A stretch of DNA of 11,563 nt from contig CAIVND010000028.1 of NCBI GenBank assembly GCA_903907185.1, forward strand, positions 1-11,563, given 5' to 3'. The stretch comes from an uncultured Acidimicrobiaceae bacterium. Its GTDB lineage: Bacteria; Actinomycetota; Acidimicrobiia; Acidimicrobiales; Bog-793. Under the pieces are notes generated by a model. The model was not told where the DNA came from, searched no databases, and was given only the letters and a program-made list of their open reading frames with translations. Made by a program: the position numbers and the translations under genes. Shown piece after piece: positions 1 through 6,138 of the stretch; position 1 is the first letter of the stretch; each line of letters opens with the position of its first letter.

Positions 1-980
1 ACGCCACAAAAACCAAGGTTGTCAAGCCTGACTTTGCCTTCTATGCCGGCAAAACAGTGACACTCATCACCGGTGGGGCCGCTGGTGCTTCCAACGATCT
101 TGCAGCACTCATTGTTGCTCCACTGATGGCTTCGTATCTTCACTGCAAGATCAATGTTATTGACATGCCAGCGGGTGCCACAGTTCCTGCTGCAGATGCA
201 ATCGCCGCATCGGCACCTGATGGCCTGACATTCGGTCAGGCTGGACCACTTGGTTACATTCTTAGCCAAGACATCGGCGTCAACACCATCAACTTCCCGA
301 TCCGCACCCAGGAGTGGCTCGGCGGATTTTCCCCTCCTCTCTATCTTGTCGCAACGACTCCAAACTCGGGAGTGAAGACCTTTATCCAGTACCTTCGCGC
401 AACTGGTGGTGGCTTGAAGTTGCTTGAGCTCTCCGGCGGCGGACAGCTGAACATCGAGATCTTGAACTCGGTCTTCCATCAGCACGCGACGATTGTAAAG
501 GGATACATCAACGGGACGTCGCTTCAGACTGGTTTCCTGCGTGGCGACGGAAACGGATCGGTTATCAATGCTCCGATGACCGCTCCATTTGTTGCTACTG
601 GTCAGGTGACGGGTTTGGCGTTGACACAGCCTTACGTGAAGGGCATGGTCAACTACGACCAGATGAGCAAGCTCCCCATCATGTCGGACTACTTTGTCAA
701 GCATCCTGTTAAGGGCAAGTCTGCAAAGAACGCTCTGTCTTTGTTGAACCTCTATAACTCCGCTGGCAACCAAGACTTCTTTGCACCTGCAGGAACTCCA
801 CCACAGTTGGTTGCCGCTCTTGCTGCCGCCTACCGTTCAGCGGTTCACCAAAATGGTGCACAGGCTGCGCTGATTGCTGCAGGAGTTCCAAACGGGTACC
901 GCACCGCAGCACAGATCACCACGGTGCTGAACAAGATGATCAAGGTTGGTAAGCAGATCGCTCCTTATCTGGGCGGTTGA
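1..980 (+). CDS. Tripartite tricarboxylate transporter substrate-binding protein (Bug/TctC family), 5' partial
   Basis: The frame is open from base 3 and stops with TGA at 978-980. The true start and any signal peptide lie left of the window. The GTG at 57 is internal, because the residues before it (FYAGK) form the first strand typical of this family. About 325 residues are visible. They start with FYAGKTVTLITGG and an Asn-Asp pair (ASNDLAA) as in the usual GGxxD ligand loop. The PAGA loop and the APDG turn follow, and the family's C-terminal signature FFAPAGTPPQLVAALAAAYR comes near the end. Bug/TctC proteins are periplasmic or surface binding proteins that deliver carboxylates and similar organic acids to TctAB-type membrane permeases, or act as sensors. 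No permease gene is visible here; one could lie to the left. The ligand cannot be predicted. Family call is good; substrate unknown. Confidence 0.85.
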   Translation, partial: ATKTKVVKPDFAFYAGKTVTLITGGAAGASNDLAALIVAPLMASYLHCKINVIDMPAGATVPAADAIAASAPDGLTFGQAGPLGYILSQDIGVNTINFPIRTQEWLGGFSPPLYLVATTPNSGVKTFIQYLRATGGGLKLLELSGGGQLNIEILNSVFHQHATIVKGYINGTSLQTGFLRGDGNGSVINAPMTAPFVATGQVTGLALTQPYVKGMVNYDQMSKLPIMSDYFVKHPVKGKSAKNALSLLNLYNSAGNQDFFAPAGTPPQLVAALAAAYRSAVHQNGAQAALIAAGVPNGYRTAAQITTVLNKMIKVGKQIAPYLGG

Positions 981-1007
981 TGAAGATCTGATCAAACTCG
1001 TCGAACG

Positions 1008-1056
1008 TACGGCCCACCTGTGGAGGTTTTCCTCGACAGGTGGGCCGTATTTATTT
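1008..1056 (+). terminator. Strong intrinsic terminator after the substrate-binding protein gene
   Basis: A perfect 13-bp stem (1008-1020 with 1037-1049, core GGCCCACC/GGTGGGCC) continues inward, after one mismatch, through GAGG..CCTC-type pairs (1023-1026 with 1031-1034), leaving a TTTT loop. A T-rich run TTTATTT follows at 1050-1056. It lies 28 bases after the TGA stop. No comparable T-run follows the hairpin on the other strand, so it is read as a + strand terminator. Confidence 0.9.
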
Positions 1057-1358
1057 GACGACACGTCGCGAAGCTTGAAGTAGTTCGGTGTGTACCCAGG
1101 ACGATCTGACGCTTTTGAGTCAGATCCTTGCCAAGCCTGAGAAGTCCTCGAAGTATCAACGAAGTCGTGGCGATGGGAACCGAGGGGAGTAGTCCCGGTC
1201 CCGTTCGTTCAAGTAGCTGAAGCCTCGCAGCCGACTTCATCTCGCCATAGGTTCGCCTCGTGGTCGTTGCGGTGAGTTAGGCACCCTCTTCGATCTAGGA
1301 GAACTGTTGAGCCCTGAGGTGCATAGCAGGGGTATGCGCTAGCGAAATCCTCCGCTGC
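1057..1358. other. 302-bp gene-free stretch between convergent genes, hairpin-rich
   Basis: I see no credible protein gene, tRNA or recognisable standard RNA here. It contains several possible hairpins. GATCTGAC/GTCAGATC (1103-1110/1119-1126) is perfect. A nested GGGA/TCCC pair (1175-1188 with 1193-1202) encloses the word GGGGAGTAG (1184-1192). GCAG-c-CGA pairs with TCGTTGC (1227-1234 with 1264-1270) around a smaller TTCG-loop hairpin. GTTAGGCA/TGCCTAAC (1276-1283/1356-1363) encloses GCATA/TATGC (1321-1325/1333-1337). The outer arm of the last one overlaps the FKBP stop codon. This could be a structured RNA on either strand, or the 3' untranslated region of the - strand FKBP mRNA. Confidence 0.4.
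1103..1126. repeat. Perfect 8-bp inverted repeat
   Basis: GATCTGAC and GTCAGATC are separated by an 8-base spacer. No T-run follows on either strand, so it is not a typical intrinsic terminator. It lies 47 bases past the terminator of the upstream gene. Confidence 0.6.
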
Positions 1359-2267
1359 CTAACCCGGTTGAGAGGCGAGACCATGCGGTTGGGCTACCAC
1401 GTCGATCACGATGATGAACGGTCCCTGTCCGCTGGTTTTCGGGATGACCGCTAAGAACCGAGATCCGATCGGCATACCGACCAACTTATCGAGCAGGCTT
1501 GGGTTAGAGGTTTGGCCGACGGTCTCGGCGTCAGGAGTTCCAAGTGTCCAGGTGGATGCCTGGGTCACACCACTCCAGTTGGTTACGACCGTCTGCAAGA
1601 TGACGAGCCCAGGCTTGATGTTTTTACCGTGCCCGCGATCGACAAGGGTAACGTTTGCTGCAGTTGGCTGCGCAGTACCGCTCGCGATGGTGACCTTAGC
1701 TGCCGAGGTCATGGAGCCAGAGATGGTGATGCCGTTGACAACGTTGGCAACGGGGGTGGCTTTGGGATCAGCGGTGACCGATGAGTTGTATTCGGCAACA
1801 ATATCGATAACGAATACCATGGTACTCGTAGCCGTTACGCCGATCGCTGAGTTTCCCTTCGAGCCATAGCCATCTTTTGGGGGAATGACGAGCAGGAGTC
1901 GCGATCCGACTCGTTTCCCGACGATCGCTGTGTCCCAGCCGGGGATCACCTGTCCAACTCCGATCGGAAATCCGCTGAGCTGCCGAGTAAACGTAGTATC
2001 AAACACCTTCCCACCCCAGATCTGCCCGAGGTAGTTCACTGCAATGCTGTCCTTCTTTTGGACGACTTTGCCAGTCCCTTCGTGGAGGATCTTGACGACG
2101 AGTGAGCTGGGTGGCGTTGAGCTTGGAATAGTAAGCGTTGGTCGTTGATTGAACGCGCCTACGACCGATGGTGTAGCCGAGGGACTGGGACTTACGGCAA
2201 AGACGATTCCCGTTGCGAGGCCAGCAATCAGCAGGAGCACCGTAGAGATGATAAGTAGACGACGCAA
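1359..2267 (-). CDS. FKBP-type peptidyl-prolyl cis-trans isomerase, exported, with a second degenerate FKBP domain
   Basis: 302 residues with a TTG start chosen from the GAGG ribosome site at 2273-2276, five bases upstream. Residues 1-25 (RR followed by a long hydrophobic run ending in VFAVS) form an uncleaved anchor or Sec signal. No cysteine follows, so it is not a lipoprotein. A Ser/Pro/Thr-rich linker leads to an FKBP domain at about 58-159. That domain keeps the FKBP12-like pocket: Y79, F89-D90, F100, V107-I108, W111 and Y134. A second FKBP-like repeat at about 205-293 shares VGxxxGSRxLxVIP and the final IDVVAQ strand, but lacks the FD, VIPGW and GYG motifs, so it is probably non-catalytic. 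The inferred role is folding of proteins outside the membrane. It stands alone on the - strand, convergent with the substrate-binding protein gene. Confidence 0.88.
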   Translation of the reverse strand: MRRLLIISTVLLLIAGLATGIVFAVSPSPSATPSVVGAFNQRPTLTIPSSTPPSSLVVKILHEGTGKVVQKKDSIAVNYLGQIWGGKVFDTTFTRQLSGFPIGVGQVIPGWDTAIVGKRVGSRLLLVIPPKDGYGSKGNSAIGVTATSTMVFVIDIVAEYNSSVTADPKATPVANVVNGITISGSMTSAAKVTIASGTAQPTAANVTLVDRGHGKNIKPGLVILQTVVTNWSGVTQASTWTLGTPDAETVGQTSNPSLLDKLVGMPIGSRFLAVIPKTSGQGPFIIVIDVVAQPHGLASQPG

Positions 2268-2410
2268 AGTAACCTCAGCTGACTTGGGAGTGGTTCGCCA
2301 AGGTTAATCGGGATGCGCTGGTAGTTAGCTGAGAGATCGCGGTGGTCTTGATGAGTCCCAATCAATTCAATGATCGAGAAAGCAGCGCTCTACTTGCCGG
2401 TGCGAAGCAA

Positions 2411-2435
2411 AGTTCACTTACGTACCTCGTTGAAC
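2411..2435 (-). terminator. Possible weak terminator hairpin after the cupin gene
   Basis: Read on the - strand directly after the cupin stop, GTTCA pairs with TGAAC and an inner ACG pairs with CGT. Only TTT follows, then GC. The stem is short and A+T-rich with a poor T-run, so this is weak. If it does not stop transcription, the FKBP gene could be read through from the cupin gene. Confidence 0.25.
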
Positions 2436-2921
2436 CTACGACGTTGCTGGGAAGAATTTGCCCTCAATCGGCACTCCGACGATGTGGTTGTTCTCCATTG
2501 ACTTACCAGCAAGTCGCGCTCCAGACGGGTCAACTCGGTCCTCATCCCCTTTCGTCGTACCGACTCGGAAGAGGATCAGGTTCTCGTCGCCACTGCTTTG
2601 AAAACGGTAGAAAGATCCCTTGGGAATCAAGATGCCACTCATTGGTGGAACGATCTTCTGTTCCTCCCCTTCGCGACCAAGAATGAAGGTTGCCTCGCCC
2701 TGGAGGATGAAGAAAAGATGATCCTCGGTGAGGTGGGTATGTGTTGCATTTTCCCCACCCTCTGCGTACACCTTTACTCTTGCCGTCATGCCGCTACTTG
2801 CAGCAACCAGGGTGTCAGTTCTGCCAAGCGAGAGAAGCTGTGTTCCCTCGAGTGAAAAAACCTGTGCCTCTGGGTCGTTGGCGGAGACTTCGGTTGTCTT
2901 TACTGCTTGCTCAACACTCAT
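2436..2921 (-). CDS. Small single-domain cupin protein
   Basis: 161 residues from the ATG at 2919-2921, chosen because a strong GAGGGGG site sits six bases upstream. An in-frame TTG 27 bases earlier would put that site inside the gene. A single cupin barrel spans about 40-122. Motif 1 reads GGENATHTHLTEDHLFFILQG, with H61 and H63 as the metal pair. The position normally held by Glu is H68, with E66 and D67 next to it. Motif 2 reads GILIPKGSFY (96-105), with Y105 where the last His ligand is usual. Metal binding may therefore be altered or use three histidines. The C-terminal 40 residues are polar and match no domain I know. It follows the amidohydrolase gene by 51 bp on the same strand and is probably co-transcribed. 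Function is unknown: it could be a small enzyme (isomerase, decarboxylase or dioxygenase-like) or a ligand-binding protein. Confidence 0.82.
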   Translation of the reverse strand: MSVEQAVKTTEVSANDPEAQVFSLEGTQLLSLGRTDTLVAASSGMTARVKVYAEGGENATHTHLTEDHLFFILQGEATFILGREGEEQKIVPPMSGILIPKGSFYRFQSSGDENLILFRVGTTKGDEDRVDPSGARLAGKSMENNHIVGVPIEGKFFPATS

Positions 2922-2927
2922 GTTGTG

Positions 2928-2934
2928 CCCCCTC
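2928..2934 (-). promoter_or_regulatory. Ribosome binding site that sets the cupin start
   Basis: GAGGGGG on the - strand, six bases before the ATG at 2921. It favours this start over the in-frame TTG at 2946-2948. Confidence 0.75.
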
Positions 2935-2972
2935 GTTGATTTAGTCAAGTCTACCAGCAGAAATGTAAATTT

Positions 2973-4019
2973 CTAGAGCTGTTCAATCGGTGGTGCAAGA
3001 TCAAGGTGATAGAGGTCCGCCACCGTTTGATGGAGAAGTTTGTTGCGGGTCTCCTGCGGTAGTTTTGAAAGATCACGGGCGATGACCTCGCGTGAGTTTG
3101 GCCAGCTGGTGTTGCCGTGGGGAAAATCATTTGACCACATGCAGCTATCTGTTCCCCAACCTGCTCCGATCATCGCCGTCCCCACGCTGTCATTTACGAA
3201 TGAAGCAAAGATCTGACCATCGAAGTATTCACTTGGGCTGTAGCGAATTGGGACAGGATTGACCTCGTGAAAGCGACGGGCGTAGTAGTCCCACTGCTGA
3301 AGTATCCAAGGGATCCAACCGATCTCGAACTCAACAAGAGCAAGTTTCATCTTTGGATGGCGGTCAAGTATTCCGTAGAAGATGAACTCAAAGAGAATGT
3401 GCACGGCGTCGTTGACTTTGGTTTCAACGCTGCCCCGATAGTGTTCGACACCCTTTGGCCGAGCGCTCTTGGTATAGCTGAATCCGGTAAGAATGTGAAG
3501 ATTAATTGGCATATCCATTTCTGATGCCGCTGACCAAAGCCGTTCGTAGTGATCGGTCGTGTACTCAAAACCAGGAGGAGGAATGTGCCAGGTTTGCGCA
3601 CCCTTGAGGCCCATCAATTTGCAACGTTCGAGTTCTTTAATCGCATGGTCAATGTTGTACGTCGAGATGCAAGGAACTCCGATGAGACGTCCCGGTGTCG
3701 CTGCACAGTATTCAGCGATCCAATCGTTATAGACACGGAAGCAGGCCTCTTGGAGCGTTGCGTCCTCGATGCCATATTGCGAGAGCCCAAAGGTGGGGAA
3801 GAGGACCTCCATCGAGACCGAATCTCTTTGCATAACGCCAAGCCGATCTGCTGGATCGGTGCCGCCAGGCTTGTCCTCGCGTCGGATGGACAGAGTGGGG
3901 GCAAGATCACGAAGATTCTTCGGTAGGTGGGTCTCCCAAAGATCGCGCGGTTCAATGACATGGGAGTCAGAGGAGAGGAGGTACTCCGGACCGTCAGAGG
4001 TCGCTAGCTGGTCGTTCAT
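2973..4019 (-). CDS. Amidohydrolase-2 family metal-dependent hydrolase or decarboxylase
   Basis: 348 residues, ATG start with an AGGAGG site five bases upstream. The fold is the TIM-barrel of the Amidohydro_2 family, which includes aminocarboxymuconate-semialdehyde decarboxylase and related enzymes. Visible motifs are the strand-1 metal motif D18-S-H20 followed by VIEP, the strand-5 histidine in PINLHI (H175), LVEFEIGWIPW (E230) and the strand-8 motif WSNDFPHGNTSWP with D298 and H301. These are the expected metal and catalytic positions, so the enzyme looks intact. Relatives in actinobacteria are many and mostly uncharacterised; hydrolysis of a cyclic substrate or decarboxylation of an aromatic or muconate-type acid are both possible. 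It is first of a - strand pair with the cupin and has its own promoter region, divergent from the HAD gene. The substrate is not predictable from sequence. Confidence 0.88.
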   Translation of the reverse strand: MNDQLATSDGPEYLLSSDSHVIEPRDLWETHLPKNLRDLAPTLSIRREDKPGGTDPADRLGVMQRDSVSMEVLFPTFGLSQYGIEDATLQEACFRVYNDWIAEYCAATPGRLIGVPCISTYNIDHAIKELERCKLMGLKGAQTWHIPPPGFEYTTDHYERLWSAASEMDMPINLHILTGFSYTKSARPKGVEHYRGSVETKVNDAVHILFEFIFYGILDRHPKMKLALVEFEIGWIPWILQQWDYYARRFHEVNPVPIRYSPSEYFDGQIFASFVNDSVGTAMIGAGWGTDSCMWSNDFPHGNTSWPNSREVIARDLSKLPQETRNKLLHQTVADLYHLDLAPPIEQL

Positions 4020-4045
4020 CGATGCCTCCTAATGCCGTCAAGGCG

Positions 4046-4060
4046 CAAGTCGCTGACTTG
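4046..4060. repeat. Inverted repeat CAAGTC-N3-GACTTG in the amidohydrolase leader
   Basis: Perfect 6-bp arms with a GCT centre, between the proposed -10 box and the AGGAGG site of the amidohydrolase gene. The position suits a repressor operator or a small leader hairpin. Function is inferred from position only. Confidence 0.4.
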
Positions 4061-4084
4061 AGTCGCACGATGGCTACCTCATCG

Positions 4085-4114
4085 AACCTACCTGAGTCCA
4101 CTTGACAAGGTCAA
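4085..4114 (-). promoter_or_regulatory. Candidate promoter of the amidohydrolase-cupin unit
   Basis: On the - strand TTGACC (4109-4114) is followed after 18 bases by TAGGTT (4085-4090), which fits the actinobacterial TANNNT -10 pattern. The AGGAGG ribosome site lies about 55 bases further on. The -35 overlaps the palindrome TTGAC-N3-GTCAA, so a regulator bound there would block it. Confidence 0.4.
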
Positions 4115-4129
4115 CCGAGCACCGGTCAA
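4102..4129. promoter_or_regulatory. Possible operator: TTGAC-N3-GTCAA palindrome plus repeated GGTCAA
   Basis: TTGAC (4102-4106) and GTCAA (4110-4114) form a palindrome with a 3-base centre. A second GGTCAA copy follows at 4124-4129, fifteen bases after the first GGTCAA (4109-4114), and another GTCAA lies at 4037-4041. The cluster is in the 157-bp region between two divergent genes. No regulator gene is present in the window. Confidence 0.35.
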
Positions 4130-4162
4130 TCCTGCAGTGAGGGAAGAAGTCCGATTGCGCCG

Positions 4163-4168
4163 TAAGAT
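4163..4168 (+). promoter_or_regulatory. Candidate -10 box of a leaderless HAD hydrolase transcript
   Basis: TAAGAT matches TANNNT and ends eight bases before the ATG. That would put the transcript start at or next to the start codon. No Shine-Dalgarno sequence precedes this gene, which fits leaderless translation, common in actinobacteria. A clear -35 is not visible. Confidence 0.4.
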
Positions 4169-4176
4169 TCATAGCT

Positions 4177-4863
4177 ATGTCAAAACTCATCCTGTGGGAT
4201 ATCGATGGCACCTTGGTGAACGCCGGTCAGGTGGCGGCAGACGTATTCGATGATGCAATTGAGACCGTGACTGGACGACGACCAATCAATCGCGTCCGTA
4301 TGAGCGGTAAAACAGATCCACAGATCGCCCTTGAATATCTGGAGATGAGCGGGGTTGACAATGCCGAAGCACTCCTGCCGACCGTGATGGATCTTCTCGC
4401 TCAGAACCTTGCGGAACGAAGTCATCTAATTCAGGAGCAGGGTCACGTACTTCCCGGAGTGATCGACGCGCTCGACGCGCTCGATGAGCAATTTGAGGTC
4501 GAGCAGACACTCCTCACCGGAAATATCCAGCCAAACGCCTGGGTGAAGCTTGCAGCATTTGATCTGGCGAAACGTTTTGATTACTCCGTTGGAGCTTTTG
4601 GAAGTGACCACATTGATCGTCGCAAGCTCGTACCAATTGCACTTGAACGCAACCTTCGAGTTCGCAACGCCGCGTATAAAAGTTCCGACGTATGGATCAT
4701 CGGCGACTCACCAAATGATTACGCCTGTGCCGTCGCGGGTGGAGTGCGATGTGTGCTTGTCGCAACAGGTCGGTCGACTATCGATGAGTTAGCCGAGCTT
4801 GCGCCGGATCTTGTTCTGAGTGATCTGAGCGACTTGGCCAGCCTGCTCGGCGTACTGCAGTAA
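4177..4863 (+). CDS. HAD-superfamily phosphatase (phosphoglycolate phosphatase-like)
   Basis: 228 residues. Motif I is DIDGT with nucleophile D8 and acid/base D10. Motif II is the Thr of LLTGN (T114). The motif III lysine is K150 in RRKLVPIAL. Motif IV is GDSPNDYACA with D177 and D181. An alpha-helical cap of about 80 residues (roughly 15-95) lies between motifs I and II, as in the type C1 cap of phosphoglycolate phosphatase and beta-phosphoglucomutase-like enzymes. All catalytic residues are present, so it should be a working Mg-dependent phosphatase on a small phosphorylated metabolite. The substrate is not predictable. It is alone on the + strand, with no ribosome site before the ATG and a TAAGAT box just upstream. 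Its stop is only 13 bp from the stop of the convergent SCP2-like gene, with no hairpin between. Confidence 0.9.
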   Translation: MSKLILWDIDGTLVNAGQVAADVFDDAIETVTGRRPINRVRMSGKTDPQIALEYLEMSGVDNAEALLPTVMDLLAQNLAERSHLIQEQGHVLPGVIDALDALDEQFEVEQTLLTGNIQPNAWVKLAAFDLAKRFDYSVGAFGSDHIDRRKLVPIALERNLRVRNAAYKSSDVWIIGDSPNDYACAVAGGVRCVLVATGRSTIDELAELAPDLVLSDLSDLASLLGVLQ

Positions 4864-4876
4864 CGATCGAAGAGTG

Positions 4877-5242
4877 TCAGGAAACCTTCGAGATTGCGTC
4901 GGCGAGAGCACCCAGTTCGACTGAGGCACCAAGAAGGGCATTGACGTCTCCACGGATCTTAATCTTGCTCGCAGCCAGCAGTTCGGTGACCGACTCCCCA
5001 GCGATGATCGATTGAGCACTTGCAAAGTTCTCCACCAGCGTGATCTGGGCTGAATCGACGCTGTCACGCACCAACGACCCGGGTCGTCCGCCGCCAAGAT
5101 GGATCGTGTAGTTCACCGTTCCCAATGGCGTTTCGGTAATGACCTGACCAAGAGAAAGCCCCTTGTCTCCCTGTTCGCCAACCGTGATCGCCGCGAGCGT
5201 CAACTCGAGTTGATCGAACCACTCCGGACTAAGAAAGTCCAT
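4877..5242 (-). CDS. SCP2 sterol-carrier-like small protein, last gene of the sdh operon
   Basis: 121 residues. It begins with LSPEW, as many actinobacterial SCP2-like proteins do. It continues with beta strands (GTVNYTIHLGGG) and ends in the typical SCP2 pattern: a strand of ITLVENFASAQ, a helix with IIAGES and then ASKIKIRGDVNALL, equivalent to the family's GKLKVRGD turn. SCP2 domains bind fatty acyl groups, sterols or other lipids in a hydrophobic tunnel; many bacterial ones have no known role. There is no transmembrane segment or signal. The ATG shares one base with the sdhB stop (TAATG) and no Shine-Dalgarno sequence is visible, so translation probably depends on ribosomes finishing sdhB. 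This ties it to succinate dehydrogenase in amount. A link to membrane lipid or quinone handling is speculation. Confidence 0.72.
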   Translation of the reverse strand: MDFLSPEWFDQLELTLAAITVGEQGDKGLSLGQVITETPLGTVNYTIHLGGGRPGSLVRDSVDSAQITLVENFASAQSIIAGESVTELLAASKIKIRGDVNALLGASVELGALADAISKVS

Positions 5243-6138
5243 TAGCGAGAGGTACCAGCACCAGAGGTCTCTGGATGTGTTCCTATCCGGCCAGCGCTAC
5301 GTGCCTCCTGCTGTTGAGCGAGCGTCTCTGGTGCGAATCGGGCAGCAACAGCGGCGGGGGTTGGATCCGGTTTTCCGGTGATCTTGCGACCAAGCCAGGC
5401 AACGGGGTCATATCTGGCGTCGACGACTCGTTCCTTCAATGGAATGATCGCATTATCGGTGATGTGGATACCCTCTGGACAGACCTCGGTGCAGCACTTC
5501 GTAATGTTGCACAGACCCAGACCGAACTGCTCCGAGGTGAGACGCCTGCGATCCAAGGTGTCGAGTGGATGCATCTCAAGTTCGGCGAGGCGCGCGAAGA
5601 ACCGAGGACCAGCGAAGCTCTCTTTATTGTCTTCGTGGTCGCGAATGACATGGCAGACGTTTTGACAGAGAAAACATTCGATGCATTTGCGAAACTCTTG
5701 GCTTCGATCAACATCGACCTGCTGCATCCGAAAGACCTCGCCCTCAGCAAGCTTTGGAGGTTGAAATGCGGGGACCCGTCGAGCAACGGCGTAGTTAAAC
5801 GATACGTCGGTCACAAGATCGCGAATGATCGGAAAACCTCGCATCGGTGAGACCGTTATGGGCTCTTCGATGTTGAGTGTGCTCATCCTTGTCATGCACA
5901 TCAGAGCTGGACGACCGTTGATCTCAGCACTGCACGATCCGCACTTGCCTGCCTTGCAGTTCCAACGGACAGCGAGATCGGGGGCCTCTTCAGCTTGGAT
6001 GCGGTGAACCACATCAAGAACGACTTCACCCTCTTGGGCCGGGATGTTGTATTCAGTGAACTCGCCACCCTCTGCGTCACCGCGCCACAGGCGCATCTGC
6101 AGATTCTTCTCAACTGCTGTTGCGGACTCTGGTGACAT
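5242..6138 (-). CDS. sdhB: Succinate dehydrogenase/fumarate reductase iron-sulfur subunit
   Basis: 298 residues. The N-terminal plant-type ferredoxin domain holds the [2Fe-2S] ligands C61, C66, C69 and C81 (NCKAGKCGSCSAEI...MC). The C-terminal domain has CIECFLCQNVC (C152, C155, C158, C162) and CNITKCCTEVCP (C210, C216, C220). By comparison with E. coli SdhB, C152/C155/C158/C220 bind [4Fe-4S] and C162/C210/C216 bind [3Fe-4S]; C215 is an extra cysteine. It passes electrons from the SdhA flavin to the membrane subunit on the cytoplasmic face. The last 45 residues or so (Pro/Ala/Gly/Gln-rich) extend past the usual end of the family and look disordered. The ATG overlaps the sdhA stop by one base, with a strong GAGGAGG site (6146-6152) seven bases upstream inside sdhA. 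Confidence 0.95.
   Translation of the reverse strand: MSPESATAVEKNLQMRLWRGDAEGGEFTEYNIPAQEGEVVLDVVHRIQAEEAPDLAVRWNCKAGKCGSCSAEINGRPALMCMTRMSTLNIEEPITVSPMRGFPIIRDLVTDVSFNYAVARRVPAFQPPKLAEGEVFRMQQVDVDRSQEFRKCIECFLCQNVCHVIRDHEDNKESFAGPRFFARLAELEMHPLDTLDRRRLTSEQFGLGLCNITKCCTEVCPEGIHITDNAIIPLKERVVDARYDPVAWLGRKITGKPDPTPAAVAARFAPETLAQQQEARSAGRIGTHPETSGAGTSR

Noticed and set aside
57..59. GTG as start of the substrate-binding protein gene
   Set aside because: The frame is open back to the window edge and the residues before the GTG belong to the first conserved strand; the real start is outside the window.
1257..1283. T-box-like words on the - strand (GGGTGCC...ACCGC)
   Set aside because: The order and spacing do not match the conserved T-box sequence, and no aminoacyl-tRNA synthetase or amino-acid gene follows.
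2342..2686. Open frame of 114 codons on the + strand
   Set aside because: It runs mostly antisense to the cupin gene, has no ribosome site or recognisable domain, and reads as a shadow frame.
2959..2974. AGAAAT-N4-ATTTCT inverted repeat at the amidohydrolase stop as a terminator
   Set aside because: The stem is short and A+T-rich with no T-run; the cupin gene 51 bp on is more likely co-transcribed.
5275..5850. 191-codon + strand open frame inside sdhB
   Set aside because: Antisense to sdhB, no ribosome site and no domain; a by-product of codon use on the other strand.
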